DNA of 64,000 nt from the NCBI GenBank assembly GCA_900104855.1, contig FNSS01000003.1, positions 272,534 to 336,533 on the forward strand, written 5' to 3'. The stretch's first letter is position 1. The number at the start of each line of letters is the position of its first letter. This document shows positions 33,985-43,053 of the stretch, piece by piece. A program made the position numbers and the translations under genes. The DNA comes from Rhizobiales bacterium GAS188. Lineage in GTDB: Bacteria; Pseudomonadota; Alphaproteobacteria; Rhizobiales; Beijerinckiaceae. A model generated the notes under the pieces. The model made no database searches, was not told the DNA's origin, and worked only from the letters and a program-made list of their open reading frames with translations.

Positions 33985-34679
33985 ACGCAGCCAGCGGAAT
34001 TCGGTTCCTCGCAACTATTCCGATTGCGACTGTATGATAGTCAAAGATTTCATTCTCATCATGCTGCAGTGCGGCGTGAATCGTGCTTGGATGATCTGAC
34101 TGGGACGGAGCTGCGTCTTGGTCCAGGCTCGCGGCGGCGCATGAGCAAACACGCCGTCGCGAGCCGCGGCCGAGTTTACTCCCAGTCGCTTACGAGACTA
34201 AACCCCTGGACTAACGTAGAAAATGCAATAATATGAGATCTTATAAGTGAATAATTGCAGCCCGGTTCGAGAGAACAAAACAACCTGTCGTCGCTTATAG
34301 CTTGTGCTGATGGCCCTTGAGAGCGGCCGATGTCCTTGGATTCACCCCCGCGTTTCGAGAGTTTGCATCAGGCAATCGGGACATTGTTCCGTGCGTTGGG
34401 CGCCTGTTGATGCCCGAAGATCGCTCAGCGCCCAGGTCTGGAGTTCGGCCGTTCGGCCGGAATTGCATCGGACGCGGCGACGACGCGGCGGCGAAGGACA
34501 TCGTAATAGGGCACGAGCTTTGGCCGCCGGCCATCTACGGCCTGCGCCTGGGATTGTCTCCCGCTCGTGCGTCGCCGGCCGGAGACGTTCTCGGTGTAGA
34601 TGGCACCGAGGCCCCCATTCTTGGGTCCGCCGGTGAGCCGCGCAAGCGCATCTTGCCGCCGTGCCGCTCGGGTTCGAGC
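33985..34679. other. Intergenic region with an AT-rich patch
   Basis: No gene is supportable over 695 bp. The segment 34200-34310 is markedly AT-rich. On the minus strand a frame without start codon (about 34640-34436) reads GLGAIYTENVSGRRR and later RPKLVPYYDVLRRRVV, which may be a remnant of something but is not identifiable. Confidence 0.4.
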
Positions 34680-35927
34680 TCACAGCTCGCGCGATCGCAC
34701 GGCTGCATGTGACCGGCACGCCTGAAGAAAGGCTCGGATGAGCGGATGCGGTGCGCCTGAGCGAGAGGAGAGTTCCGGATGTCCCTGCATGCCGAGATAG
34801 AACGGGTGGCCGGTGAGCTCGATCGCTTCGGCGATACGCCCACTGCCATCATGAGCCGAGATGCGAAGGCCGGCGTTTTCCAAAATCAGGCGGAGTTCGG
34901 GGTTCAGGCGGAAGCGATGATTACAGCGAATGCTCGCCTCGCGGCCGAGAATATAGTGCAGCCGGGAGCCCGAAGCGACTGTGATCCTCTGCTCGCCCAG
35001 GCGATGCGCCGGCAGGGAACCCTCCTCAAACAAAGGGACGAACGTCTTGATTGGCGCCGACGGATCGGCCTCGGCGAGATTCGCGCGGCTTGATCCGAGC
35101 GCCTTCCGTATAATCGCGGTCGTCATCGTCTGCATGCCGAGGCACAGGCCGATCGTCGGCGTTCGGGAGCGCAAGGCCCCCTCGGCCATCAGGATCTGGC
35201 CCGGCACGTTGGCCATGTCCGATCCGCCGGGCAAGAGCAGGCCGTCGGTCTCGGCGAGTATATCGTCGACATCCTGATGGCTCAGACCGATTGGAGCGAT
35301 GAACAGGACATCGGTGGAGGAGCCTTCGGCGTCGCTGGCATCACCCAGGGCCGCAAGCGCGGCGGGAAATACCCAGCGATGATCGCTCTCAGCTCCGACG
35401 AGGCCGATGCGCAGTGGCAGCTCCGGTCGCGAGGCACCCTTATCCGATGCTGTCGCCTTGAGCCTTCCGAAGCGGTCACGCCGCCAAGGACCCCGGGCCT
35501 CGGTTGGGACCGAGCCCTCCCGCGAGCGAATGCGCCACCCGTCAGCCTCGTCTGTTACCACGAAGTGCTCGACGGTGATCCCCGCGGCGGCAGTTCGATC
35601 GACGAGGTGGGCGAGCGCCTGCCCGTCAGCTGCCAATGGCCTGTGCCAAGGCACGACGAGATCGCAGCTTTGCGCCCGTAGCAGCAATTCGTCGAGCGCG
35701 GCTTCGCGGCCGACCTCCCTACCGGTGAGCCGCTCGAACCACACCAGACCGCTTGGCACGAGCGCACCGATCGCCGCAACATGCTGCACGGCATCGGCCT
35801 TGAGCCTCGTATCGAACATGGCTGGAAGATGTGCGAACTCTGCGCCACGAGCCCTCGCCAGCACCGCCGCCATGGCACCGTAGAGGGCTGGTTCCGCCGT
35901 GTCATGCTCGACGAAGGTGATCGTCAT
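34680..35927 (-). CDS. Class I glutamine amidotransferase domain protein (CTP-synthase-like GATase)
   Basis: A 415-aa protein with two halves. Residues 1-165 do not match a domain I know (WFERLTGREVGREAALDELL, VVPWHRPL). Residues about 172-410 are a class I GATase. LLPGGSDMANV is followed by the nucleophile Cys262 in TIGLCLGMQ, then NHRFRLNP, and FYLGMQGHPELSSR with the His-x-Glu pair. The spacing resembles the CTP synthase C-terminal domain and PuuD-like gamma-glutamyl hydrolases. In a catabolic operon, hydrolysis or transfer of a gamma-glutamyl or amide nitrogen is the likely role. It is the last gene of the operon, 12 bp after the aldolase gene. Confidence 0.75.
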   Translation of the reverse strand: MTITFVEHDTAEPALYGAMAAVLARARGAEFAHLPAMFDTRLKADAVQHVAAIGALVPSGLVWFERLTGREVGREAALDELLLRAQSCDLVVPWHRPLAADGQALAHLVDRTAAAGITVEHFVVTDEADGWRIRSREGSVPTEARGPWRRDRFGRLKATASDKGASRPELPLRIGLVGAESDHRWVFPAALAALGDASDAEGSSTDVLFIAPIGLSHQDVDDILAETDGLLLPGGSDMANVPGQILMAEGALRSRTPTIGLCLGMQTMTTAIIRKALGSSRANLAEADPSAPIKTFVPLFEEGSLPAHRLGEQRITVASGSRLHYILGREASIRCNHRFRLNPELRLILENAGLRISAHDGSGRIAEAIELTGHPFYLGMQGHPELSSRSGAPHPLIRAFLQACRSHAAVRSREL

Positions 35928-35939
35928 GGCTGGCGCGCC

Positions 35940-36863
35940 TCAGGCCGCGATTTCCACTCCGGAGTACCTGTTCAGAGATAGCGTGTCGAGGACCTGCGCA
36001 ATGCGGGCCTTCTCCATCTCGCCGAGATCGCGCAGGGGCAGCCGGACAGAACCGCCATCGAAGCCTCGCAGGTTCATCGCGGCCTTCGTCGTCTGCGGCT
36101 GGCCATAGCTGCGCGCGAGCGCCCGCAACGGATACCAAAGGCGATGCAGGTCGCGGGCGGTCGCGGCGTCGCCTCGCTCGATTGCGCGATAGGCGGACAG
36201 GATCAGTTCAGGCAGGGCGCAGCTATTGGTGGAGCTGATCCCGTCGAAGCCAGCCATCATCGGGCCGAGAAAGGCGAGGTCGGATGCGCAAAACAAGCGA
36301 ATACGGCCCGCGAGACTGTTCGCGATCTGGTCGATCGCCGTCGGTGACAAGTCGCCCTGCTTGAGACCAACGACGCCTTCAATACCGGCGAGCCGCTCAA
36401 GCGTCGCGGGCGCGAGCGTAATGCCGATCCCGGGCGCGTTGTAGATCAAGATGCCGGTTCGCGAGAGGGGGGCCATATCGCGAAAGAAGGCAACGATCTG
36501 GTCGTCGGTGACCTCCGACACGAAGGGCGGCGTCACCATGGGTAGCCCGCCTAGATCGCCGGCGAGCTTAGTAAGATCGCGCACCTCGCGCGCGTCCGAG
36601 CCGGCGCTGCAGAGCATCACCGGGGCCCGGTCGCCGACGACGCCCATCACCTTCCTGAACAGTTCCGCTCGCTCTTCCGTCGACATGGCCGGGAATTCGC
36701 CATAGGTCCCCCCGATCAGGATGCCGTCGAAGCCAAGTCCCAGCACGCGTTCGATGTTGCGGGCAAGCCCGGCATAGTGGAAAGAGCCGTCGGCATTGAA
36801 TGGCGTGACTGCAATATTGAAGATGCCGCGTAGGCTTGCTTGCGCCTCGGTGATGTCTTTCAT
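35940..36863 (-). CDS. Dihydrodipicolinate synthase family aldolase
   Basis: A Schiff-base aldolase with a TIM barrel, 307 aa. The pyruvate-binding loop appears as GGTYGEFP rather than GTTGE. The Tyr of ILIYNAPGIG and the Lys of GVVGLKQGD are present. It is only distantly similar to the aldolase at 24074. Good ribosome binding site AAGGACAACGGCA before ATG 36863. Sitting in a degradative operon with an M24 hydrolase and an enolase-family enzyme, it probably cleaves a 2-keto acid to pyruvate and an aldehyde. Confidence 0.85.
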   Translation of the reverse strand: MKDITEAQASLRGIFNIAVTPFNADGSFHYAGLARNIERVLGLGFDGILIGGTYGEFPAMSTEERAELFRKVMGVVGDRAPVMLCSAGSDAREVRDLTKLAGDLGGLPMVTPPFVSEVTDDQIVAFFRDMAPLSRTGILIYNAPGIGITLAPATLERLAGIEGVVGLKQGDLSPTAIDQIANSLAGRIRLFCASDLAFLGPMMAGFDGISSTNSCALPELILSAYRAIERGDAATARDLHRLWYPLRALARSYGQPQTTKAAMNLRGFDGGSVRLPLRDLGEMEKARIAQVLDTLSLNRYSGVEIAA

Positions 36864-36890
36864 TGCCGTTGTCCTTTTTGGTGAGGGGGT

Positions 36891-38078
36891 TCAGCCCGCG
36901 ATGCGCAACAGTGGCCGGGCGGTCGAACCGAGGACGCGACATCCTGTCTCGGTGACCACCACGGTTTCGCTGACGCCGACCGTGAATTGCCCGTAGATCC
37001 GCAGCGCCGGGGGTATGTGGAAGGTCATGCCTGGCCGAAGCTCGGCGGTGACGCCGGTATAGAGACTCACGATCGAGCCTTCGCCCCAATCGGGCGCGAA
37101 GGAGATGCCGATCGAATACCCGGTGCGTTTCTTGAAGTTTTCGGAGTAGCCCGCCCGGTCGATCACCTTCTGGCAGGCGAGATGGGGCGCCTCGCAGGCG
37201 GCGCCCGGGCGGACGGCGTCGAGCGCCGCCTGGAGCGCGTCCTGGCACGCCTGCTCCATGTCGGCTGCCTGCGCCGGCATCGCGCCGATCCAGGCCGAGC
37301 GCATGAGCGCGGCGTGATAACGATCATGGCAGGCGGCCATTTCGAGGAAGGCCGGCTCGTCGGCTTCGATGCGGCGGCGGCGCCATGTGCCGTGCGGGAC
37401 GCCGGTGCGCGCGCCGACCGAGACGAGAGGCTCCATGCCCATATATTCGGAGCCGGCTGCGATCGCCGCCTGCATCATGGCGGCGACGAGGTCGTTCTCG
37501 CTTGCTCCGACCTTGACAGCGGCGAGGCCGGCTTCAAGGCCGGCATCGACATAGGTTGCGGCCTTCGTGATCTTCTCGATCTCGGCGGGCGATTTCACTG
37601 CACGCAGCTCTTCGATCAGCCGAGCCCCGTCATGGATTGTGCCGAGCTTGCCTTGCAGAGCCTCGTAAACCACGATTGGCAGGAACCAGCCGCGCTTGTC
37701 GATCGCCACGCGCTTGCACGAGAGGCCGCGCTTCTGGATCACGTCGACGAGGAAATTCACCGGTTCGTCGCCGTCCTGATAGACCTCGACGTCTGGGACG
37801 TATGTGTTGGCGATGAAGTTGAAATATTCGAGCTGGCGGATGACGAAGACCGGATCGCCATCGACGGGAAGCACCAGTGCCTGGAAGGTGTAGTAGCCCG
37901 GGGTCTGCTGCCCGGTCAGGTAGAAGATGTTCTCCGGCCCCGTCACGACCATCACGTCGATCCCGGCCTTGCCCAGAAGTACGCGGGCCTGGGCGATCCG
38001 CCCGTCATATTCCGCCTTCGGAAAAACGGATTCGCTCCCCTGGCGCACGGCGATACGGCCTTGGCTCTGGCCTTGCAT
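36891..38078 (-). CDS. M24-family protein, creatinase/ectoine-hydrolase-like
   Basis: A pita-bread-fold hydrolase of 395 aa. The N-terminal creatinase_N domain (IAQARVLLGKAGIDVMVVTG, NIFYLTGQQTPGYYTF) precedes the catalytic domain. The two metal-binding Asp of aminopeptidases are not there: the equivalent region reads FLEMAACHDRYHAALMR, and the later His and Glu sites read GYSIGISFAPDWGEG and FTVGVSETVVV. Loss of metal ligands and the YH-x-x-L-x-R context are typical of creatinase and of ectoine hydrolase (DoeA/EutD), which split cyclic amidine or C-N bonds without metal. The operon also supplies an amino-acid importer and an M20 deacylase, as in ectoine degradation, but other eut/doe genes are missing. 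The start overlaps the upstream gene region (TGACATG). Confidence 0.8.
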   Translation of the reverse strand: MQGQSQGRIAVRQGSESVFPKAEYDGRIAQARVLLGKAGIDVMVVTGPENIFYLTGQQTPGYYTFQALVLPVDGDPVFVIRQLEYFNFIANTYVPDVEVYQDGDEPVNFLVDVIQKRGLSCKRVAIDKRGWFLPIVVYEALQGKLGTIHDGARLIEELRAVKSPAEIEKITKAATYVDAGLEAGLAAVKVGASENDLVAAMMQAAIAAGSEYMGMEPLVSVGARTGVPHGTWRRRRIEADEPAFLEMAACHDRYHAALMRSAWIGAMPAQAADMEQACQDALQAALDAVRPGAACEAPHLACQKVIDRAGYSENFKKRTGYSIGISFAPDWGEGSIVSLYTGVTAELRPGMTFHIPPALRIYGQFTVGVSETVVVTETGCRVLGSTARPLLRIAG

Positions 38079-38849
38079 GTCAATTCTCCCAGATGAGATG
38101 CGCTCTCGTCGAATCGAAGGTGACGCCAAGCCCCGGTCCTTCGTCGATCTGCACGGTCCCTGCGCGATAGCTCACTCCCTGCACGGGATCGTCCGCGAGG
38201 CCGTCCGCGCCATAGAGTTCGGCGAAGGCGGGCCGGGCCGCGCAGGCGGCATGGAGTGCGGCTGCGGTCGCGGCCGCTCCCTCGTTCATCTGCCCGATCA
38301 TGAAGCGCACGCCTGCGTCCTGGAGCCGGCGAGCCGCGGACATCACCGGGGCGATCCCGCCGAGCTTCACGAGCTTCAGATGTGCCACCACCTGGCCGTC
38401 GAAGGCGCAGACGCGTTCGACATCGGCCATCGAGGCGATGCTCTCGTCGAGCATGATGGGCATCGGGCTCGCCGCGGCGAGATGCTCGATCGTGCCCCAA
38501 TCTCCGGGCGGGACCGGCTGCTCGACATAGGCGAGGCCGAATTCGGCGAGACTGCGCAGATTGTTCAGCGCCTCGGCCTCACTCCATTGTCCGTTGGCGT
38601 CGGCCGCGATCTTCACCGTGTCGCCGAAGCGCTCGCGCAATGCCGCGATCCTGCGCAGGTCCTCGGAGATGTCGCCAACGCCGACGCGCACCTTCAGGTC
38701 GCGGAAGCCGCGCGCCACATAGATTTGCGCTTGTGCGAGGAAGTTCTCGTGGGACGACCAGAACAAGGTCTGGTTGGTCGAGGAGATGGTCCTTTCGGTC
38801 TTCGCGCCGCCGAGCCAGGCCGCGAGCGGCACGGCTGCGTCGCGGGCCG

Positions 38850-39929
38850 CTAGTGGATTGAATCCAACACTTGGTGCCCACGGTTCGCTGCGGCGATGAT
38901 TTTGTCGGGGTCGGCGGTCCAGCTGAAGGGCTTGGGGTCATTGTTGTGATCGACGATGAAGCGATTGATGGCGGCTTGCAGATCAACGACGCCCTTGAAG
39001 ACGCCGCGCTTCAGGCGCCGCTTGCTGAGGATGGCGAAGAAGCCTTCGACGGCGTTGAGCCAGCTGGCGGAGGTCGGTGTGAAATGGAAGGTCCATCGCC
39101 GATGACGTGCCAGCCATTCGATCACCTTGGGGTGTTTGTGGGTGGCGTAGTTGTCGAGGATGGCGTGGACGGTCTTGCCGGCCGGGACCTGGCGCTCGAC
39201 GGTGTTGAGGAAGCGGATGAATTCCTGATGCCGGTGACGTTGCATGCAGCGTCCGGTGACCTTGCCGTCCAGCACATCGAAAGCGGCGAACAGGGTGGTC
39301 GTGCCATGGCGCTTATAGTCATGGGTCATGGTTCCGGCCCGGCCCTTCTTCAGAGGCAGACCCGGCTGGGTGCGATCCAGGGCCTGGATCTGGGACTTCT
39401 CGTCGATGCTGAGGACGACCGCATGGGCGGGCGGATCGACATAGAGACCGGCGATGTCGCGGACCTTGGCGGCGAACTTCGGATCATTGGAAAGCTTGAA
39501 GGTGCGGATACGGTGCGGCGCCAGGCCATGGGTCCGCCAGATGCGCTGAACCGAAGTCAGGCTGACGCCCGCCACCTTGGCCATCACGCGACCGGTCCAG
39601 TGGGTCGTCTCGCCCGGCGGTTCGCCAAGGGTCAGGGCCACGATCCGCACGGCCACTTCGTCGGTCAATTTGGGGATCCGCGCGGGGCGGGTCTTGTCGC
39701 GCAGCAGGCCATCGACACCCTCGTCCATGAACCGTTCTTGCCAACGCCAGACGGCGGTCTTGCTGACCTTGGCAGTGCGCATGATCATCGCTGTGCCCAG
39801 CCCCTCGGCCGTGCCCAAGATGATCCTGGCGCGCCAGACATGCTTCTGGGGGCTGTTGCGGTTGTCTACGATCGCCAGCAGGCGCTGACGATCAGTCGGG
39901 TTCAGATGGACGGTGATACCTGTGCGCAT
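38850..39929 (-). CDS. IS630-family DDE transposase
   Basis: A 359-aa transposase. The N-terminal HTH part contains VWRARIILGTAEGLGTAMIM and VSKTAVWRWQERFMDEGVDG. The DDE-type core is complete: AVVLSIDEKSQIQALDRTQP, AILDNYATHKHPKV and SWLNAVEGFFAILSKRRLKR. ATG 39929 precedes the typical start (MRTGITVHLNPTDRQRLLAI); the frame is open a few codons further up. Its last sense codon is the terminal CAC of the element. The stop TAG is supplied by the duplicated target TA plus one host base. Confidence 0.95.
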   Translation of the reverse strand: MRTGITVHLNPTDRQRLLAIVDNRNSPQKHVWRARIILGTAEGLGTAMIMRTAKVSKTAVWRWQERFMDEGVDGLLRDKTRPARIPKLTDEVAVRIVALTLGEPPGETTHWTGRVMAKVAGVSLTSVQRIWRTHGLAPHRIRTFKLSNDPKFAAKVRDIAGLYVDPPAHAVVLSIDEKSQIQALDRTQPGLPLKKGRAGTMTHDYKRHGTTTLFAAFDVLDGKVTGRCMQRHRHQEFIRFLNTVERQVPAGKTVHAILDNYATHKHPKVIEWLARHRRWTFHFTPTSASWLNAVEGFFAILSKRRLKRGVFKGVVDLQAAINRFIVDHNNDPKPFSWTADPDKIIAAANRGHQVLDSIH

Positions 39930-39998
39930 CCCGCAGACTCGCACGCCCACAAAGCCACGGGAATCCCAAAAAGGATTCTTATGTCAGCATCAATCCAC
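38853..39998 (-). mobile_element. IS630-family insertion sequence (1146 bp) in the enolase-family gene
   Basis: Both ends carry GTGGATTGA as inverted repeats (38853-38861 and, complementary, 39990-39998). They are flanked on both sides by the TA target duplication (38851-38852 and 39999-40000) characteristic of IS630/Tc1-mariner elements. The complete transposase gene and identical ends suggest a recent insertion. Confidence 0.95.
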
Positions 39999-40325
39999 TA
40001 GATCGTGCAGCGCGCAATCGAGCAGCATGCGCACGGGCGCGGTCCAGCGCTCGACCCAATCCGGAATAGAGTTCAAAAGCTCGATCGGTCCGCGCGACCA
40101 ATCGAGCGCGCCGGCCGCAGAGATCGCATCGGCGACCACGTCTTCGGATGCGAACCCATTGAGATAGCCGATGTTAGTCCGCACCTCACCGATCCCGATC
40201 CGCTCTCCATCATCGAGGCGCAGATAGAGCTCGGCGAGATGCGGCACGCTGCCCGAGGAGGCGGTGTGCAGGACGAGGCCGCTACGATAGTGCAGCTCGG
40301 CCGTGTGCAGGGAGACGCGCATCAC

Positions 40326-41492
40326 TCAGCCGCCCGGACGCAGCATGGCCAGCGCGACGTCACGATAGATCAGGCTCGCGGCCACCAGCTCGTCGACCGG
40401 CACGAACTCGTCAGGCTTGTGCGCCATGGCGAGTGCACCGGGCCCGATAACGATGCCCTTGGCGCCGATGCCGCTGAAATGGACGAGGTCGCAGGCGCCC
40501 TGGAAGCCGAAGGGGCCGGGATTGCTTGTGCCATGCGCCCGGCATGCCGCGAGGCTCGCCTGCACGATTGGCTCGTCGAGCGCGGTCTCCGTCGCGCCGC
40601 CTGTCGTCGCGCGATAGTCGACGATTTCGGCGCGCAACCCGAAGCGCTCATGTGCGATCCCGAGCAGGGCCGCGATCTCGGCCTTGGCGGCGTCTTCGTC
40701 CTCGCCAGGGATCATACGCCGGTCGAGCAGCAGGTCGCAGCTCCCGGGCAAGACGTTGTCGGCATGACCGCCGCTGATGCGCGTCACTGTCAGGCTCGCC
40801 TCGCCCACCAATGGATGCGAGCGGTGACGGACGACGCCCTCGTGATGCTCTCTGATGAGGTCGAGGAGCTGGCCCGCGCGGTAGATAGCGTTCTCGCCGA
40901 GATGCGGCGTGCCAGAATGCGCCGAGATGCCATGCACGCGCACGACCGGTCGAAGGCTGCCCTTATGGGCCGTGAACGTCGCGTTGGAGGTCGGCTCGCC
41001 GACGATCGCATAGTCGATGCGCGGCCGCGTTGCCGCGTAGAATTTGGCGCCTTCGCTGGCGATCTCCTCGTCGGCGACGAAGACCCCGAGTAACGTGCCT
41101 GACCAGGCATCGCGGTCAGCGGCCAGCATGCGCAGGCTCTCGACCATGGCGGCGAGCGGCCCCTTGCAGTCACAGGCGCCCCGGCCGTAGAGGCGCCCAT
41201 CCGCCTCGCGCAACGTGAACGGATCGGACGACCAGCCGTCGCCGGCCGGGACGACATCCATATGGGTGTTGAGCGCGAATGTCGGCCCGGCCCCGTTCGC
41301 GAGCCTGGCGACCAGGTTCACGCGGCCGGGCTTGTATTCCTGCAACGTCACCTCGAACCCTTCGGCCGCGGTCAGGTCGCGCAGGAAATCGGCGAGTTCG
41401 GCCTCGCGGCCCGGCGGGTTCTGGGTGTCGAAGCCGACCAACGCTGCGAGATCGCGCTTCACGCGGTCGGCATCGGGAGAAAGGGTCATCAT
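40326..41492 (-). CDS. M20-family deacylase (ArgE/DapE type)
   Basis: A zinc-dependent amidohydrolase of 388 aa that removes an acyl group from an N-acyl amino acid. Metal and catalytic motifs are all present: FALNTHMDVVPAGDG (His, Asp), YGRGACDCKGPLAAMV (bridging Asp), VADEEIASEGAKF (Glu pair) and MAHKPDEFVP (His). The lid/dimerisation domain lies in between (FTAHKGSLRPVVRVHGISAH). Specificity cannot be read, but acetylornithine deacetylase-like enzymes are nearest in wording. It follows the transporter genes and directly precedes the enolase-family gene (TGA-GTG-ATG). Confidence 0.9.
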   Translation of the reverse strand: MMTLSPDADRVKRDLAALVGFDTQNPPGREAELADFLRDLTAAEGFEVTLQEYKPGRVNLVARLANGAGPTFALNTHMDVVPAGDGWSSDPFTLREADGRLYGRGACDCKGPLAAMVESLRMLAADRDAWSGTLLGVFVADEEIASEGAKFYAATRPRIDYAIVGEPTSNATFTAHKGSLRPVVRVHGISAHSGTPHLGENAIYRAGQLLDLIREHHEGVVRHRSHPLVGEASLTVTRISGGHADNVLPGSCDLLLDRRMIPGEDEDAAKAEIAALLGIAHERFGLRAEIVDYRATTGGATETALDEPIVQASLAACRAHGTSNPGPFGFQGACDLVHFSGIGAKGIVIGPGALAMAHKPDEFVPVDELVAASLIYRDVALAMLRPGG

Positions 41493-41515
41493 CGTGCTTC
41501 GGATCGGCTCGTCGC

Positions 41516-42283
41516 TCAGTGCAGGATCTGGTCGAGGAAACGGCGGGCGCGTTCGTTCACGGTGCCGCCGAAGAATTTCACGCTCGATGCGTTCTCGATG
41601 ATTTCGCCGCGTTCCATGAAGACGATCTGATCGGCCGCGCGGCGAGCGAAGCCCATCTCATGGGTTACCACGACGCTGGTCATGCCCTCGGCGCTGAGTT
41701 CGGCCATGACGTCGAGGACCTCGCGGATCATCTCGGGATCGAGCGCCGAGGTCGGCTCGTCATAGAGCATCAGCTTTGGCTTCATGGCGAGGGCGCGGGC
41801 AATCGCCACACGCTGCTGCTGCCCGCCCGAGAGCTCATCGGGGAAAGCATCGACCTTCTCGGGGATGTGCACCTTGCGCAACAGGCCGACCGCCAGGTCA
41901 TGCGCATCGGAGCGGCTCATGCCGAGCACCTTGACCGGGGCCAGCATGATGTTCTCCGCCGCGGACAAATGCGGGAAGAGCTCGAAATTCTGGAACACCA
42001 TGCCGATCGCCCGGCGGATGCGATGGGCGTTCCTCCTATCGCCAGTGATCTCGCGCCCCTCGAAGAAGATGTCGCCACCATCGACTGGCTCGAGCAGGTT
42101 GAGGCAGCGAAGCAGCGTCGATTTGCCCGACCCCGACGGGCCGATCACGACCAGGGTCTCCTTCGGCGACACGCTCATCGAGCAGGTCTTCAGTACCTGC
42201 ACTGAGCCGAAGCTCTTGTTGACACCGACGACCTCGAGGAGGAGGTCTTGTGTTTGTTGGATCGGATGTGTCTGTACGGACAT
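41516..42283 (-). CDS. Polar amino acid ABC transporter ATP-binding protein
   Basis: This 255-aa GlnQ-type ATPase drives the importer at 42295-43860. Walker A is VVIGPSGSGKSTLLRC, the Q-loop is GMVFQNFELFPHLSAAENI, the signature LSGGQQQRVAIARAL, Walker B LMLYDEPTSALDPEMI and the H-loop VVVTHEMGFARRAADQ. All are intact. It is third in an operon order binding protein, permease, ATPase and is followed 23 bp later by the M20 deacylase, linking import to deacylation. Confidence 0.95.
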   Translation of the reverse strand: MSVQTHPIQQTQDLLLEVVGVNKSFGSVQVLKTCSMSVSPKETLVVIGPSGSGKSTLLRCLNLLEPVDGGDIFFEGREITGDRRNAHRIRRAIGMVFQNFELFPHLSAAENIMLAPVKVLGMSRSDAHDLAVGLLRKVHIPEKVDAFPDELSGGQQQRVAIARALAMKPKLMLYDEPTSALDPEMIREVLDVMAELSAEGMTSVVVTHEMGFARRAADQIVFMERGEIIENASSVKFFGGTVNERARRFLDQILH

Positions 42284-42294
42284 GCATCTGCTCC

Positions 42295-43020
42295 TCAGCG
42301 GATCGCCGGCTGTCCGGATGTGCCGAGCAGCCGGTCCGTCAGCGAGATTGGGCGGGCCTTTTGCCGCTTTCGCGGATCGAGCGCGCGTTCGAGCAGCATT
42401 TGCAGGCCCATGAAGGCCGTTGTCATCGCGAGATAGTAGATACCTGCCGCGGTCAGCGCCTCGAAGTAGCGGAAATTGGCGCTGGCGATCTGGTTCGCGA
42501 CGAGCAGCAATTCCTCGACGGCGACGACCGAGACGAGCGCGCTCAGCTTCAGCATTCCGATCATCTGGTTGCCGATGGGCGGGAGCACGATCCGGGCCGC
42601 CTGCGGAATGACGACGTAGCGCATCACCTGCGAGCCGGTCATGCCAAGCGCCAGCCCAGCGACGCGCTGGCCTTTCTTCACCGCCTGCAGGCCGGAGCGC
42701 AGGATCTCGGCCATATAGGCGCCCTCGTTGAGCGAGAGCGCCAGCACGGCGCTGACGAAGGCGGAGAGTTTGATGCCAAAGGACGGAAGCACGTTGTAAA
42801 TGAAGATGATCTGGAACAGCACAGGCGTTCCGCGGAACAACCAGAGATAGGCGAGGGTGGCGATCTGGCCGACCCTCGTCTTAGCCTCCTGCATTAGCGC
42901 GATGACCAAGCCGGCAATGATCCCGAAGAACAGCGAGCAGATCGTCAGAAGCAGCGTCATCATCGCGCCACGGAAGAAGACCGGCGAGACGAGATAGTCG
43001 AAGACGAGTTCGATCGACAT
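42295..43020 (-). CDS. Polar amino acid ABC transporter permease
   Basis: A 241-aa inner-membrane protein of the HisM/GlnP type with five predicted helices (MMTLLLTICSLFFGIIAGLV, LWLFRGTPVLFQIIFIYNVL and others). LWLFRGTPVLFQ and the EAA-loop region AEILRSGLQAVKKGQRVAGL ALGMTGSQVMRYVVIPQAA (split here) are the family hallmarks contacting the ATPase. There is a single permease gene, so a homodimer is expected. Confidence 0.93.
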   Translation of the reverse strand: MSIELVFDYLVSPVFFRGAMMTLLLTICSLFFGIIAGLVIALMQEAKTRVGQIATLAYLWLFRGTPVLFQIIFIYNVLPSFGIKLSAFVSAVLALSLNEGAYMAEILRSGLQAVKKGQRVAGLALGMTGSQVMRYVVIPQAARIVLPPIGNQMIGMLKLSALVSVVAVEELLLVANQIASANFRYFEALTAAGIYYLAMTTAFMGLQMLLERALDPRKRQKARPISLTDRLLGTSGQPAIR

Positions 43021-43053
43021 GTCGTTACGACTGACCTTCTAGCGGCGTAGCCG

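Larger units (their letters stand above)
38080..40325 (-). pseudogene. Enolase-superfamily (mandelate racemase/muconate lactonizing) enzyme interrupted by IS630
   Basis: The N-terminal domain lies at 40001-40325 (HLAELYLRLDDGERIGIGEV ... MLLDCALHDL). The barrel lies at 38080-38850 (AARDAAVPLAAWLGGAKTER ... HLIWEN). Between them sits an IS630 element flanked by TA. Removing the element and one TA restores the frame exactly across ...HDL-AARD.... The barrel keeps the expected residues: Lys in DLKVRVG, metal ligands in AADANGQW, YVEQPVP and MLDES, and the second Lys in AHLKLVKLGG. It must have acted as an epimerase, racemase or dehydratase in the amino-acid-like catabolic operon. GTG 40325 or ATG 40322 starts right after the stop of the M20 gene. 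As it stands it cannot give a full enzyme. Confidence 0.9.

Noticed and set aside
34436..34640. Startless minus-strand frame with GLGAIYTENVSG
   Set aside because: It has no start codon, is short and has no recognisable domain; it is described only as part of the intergenic region.
36987..38096. Long plus-strand frame opposite the M24 gene
   Set aside because: It is a shadow of high-GC codon use; the minus frame has clear creatinase-family sequence and tight operon spacing.
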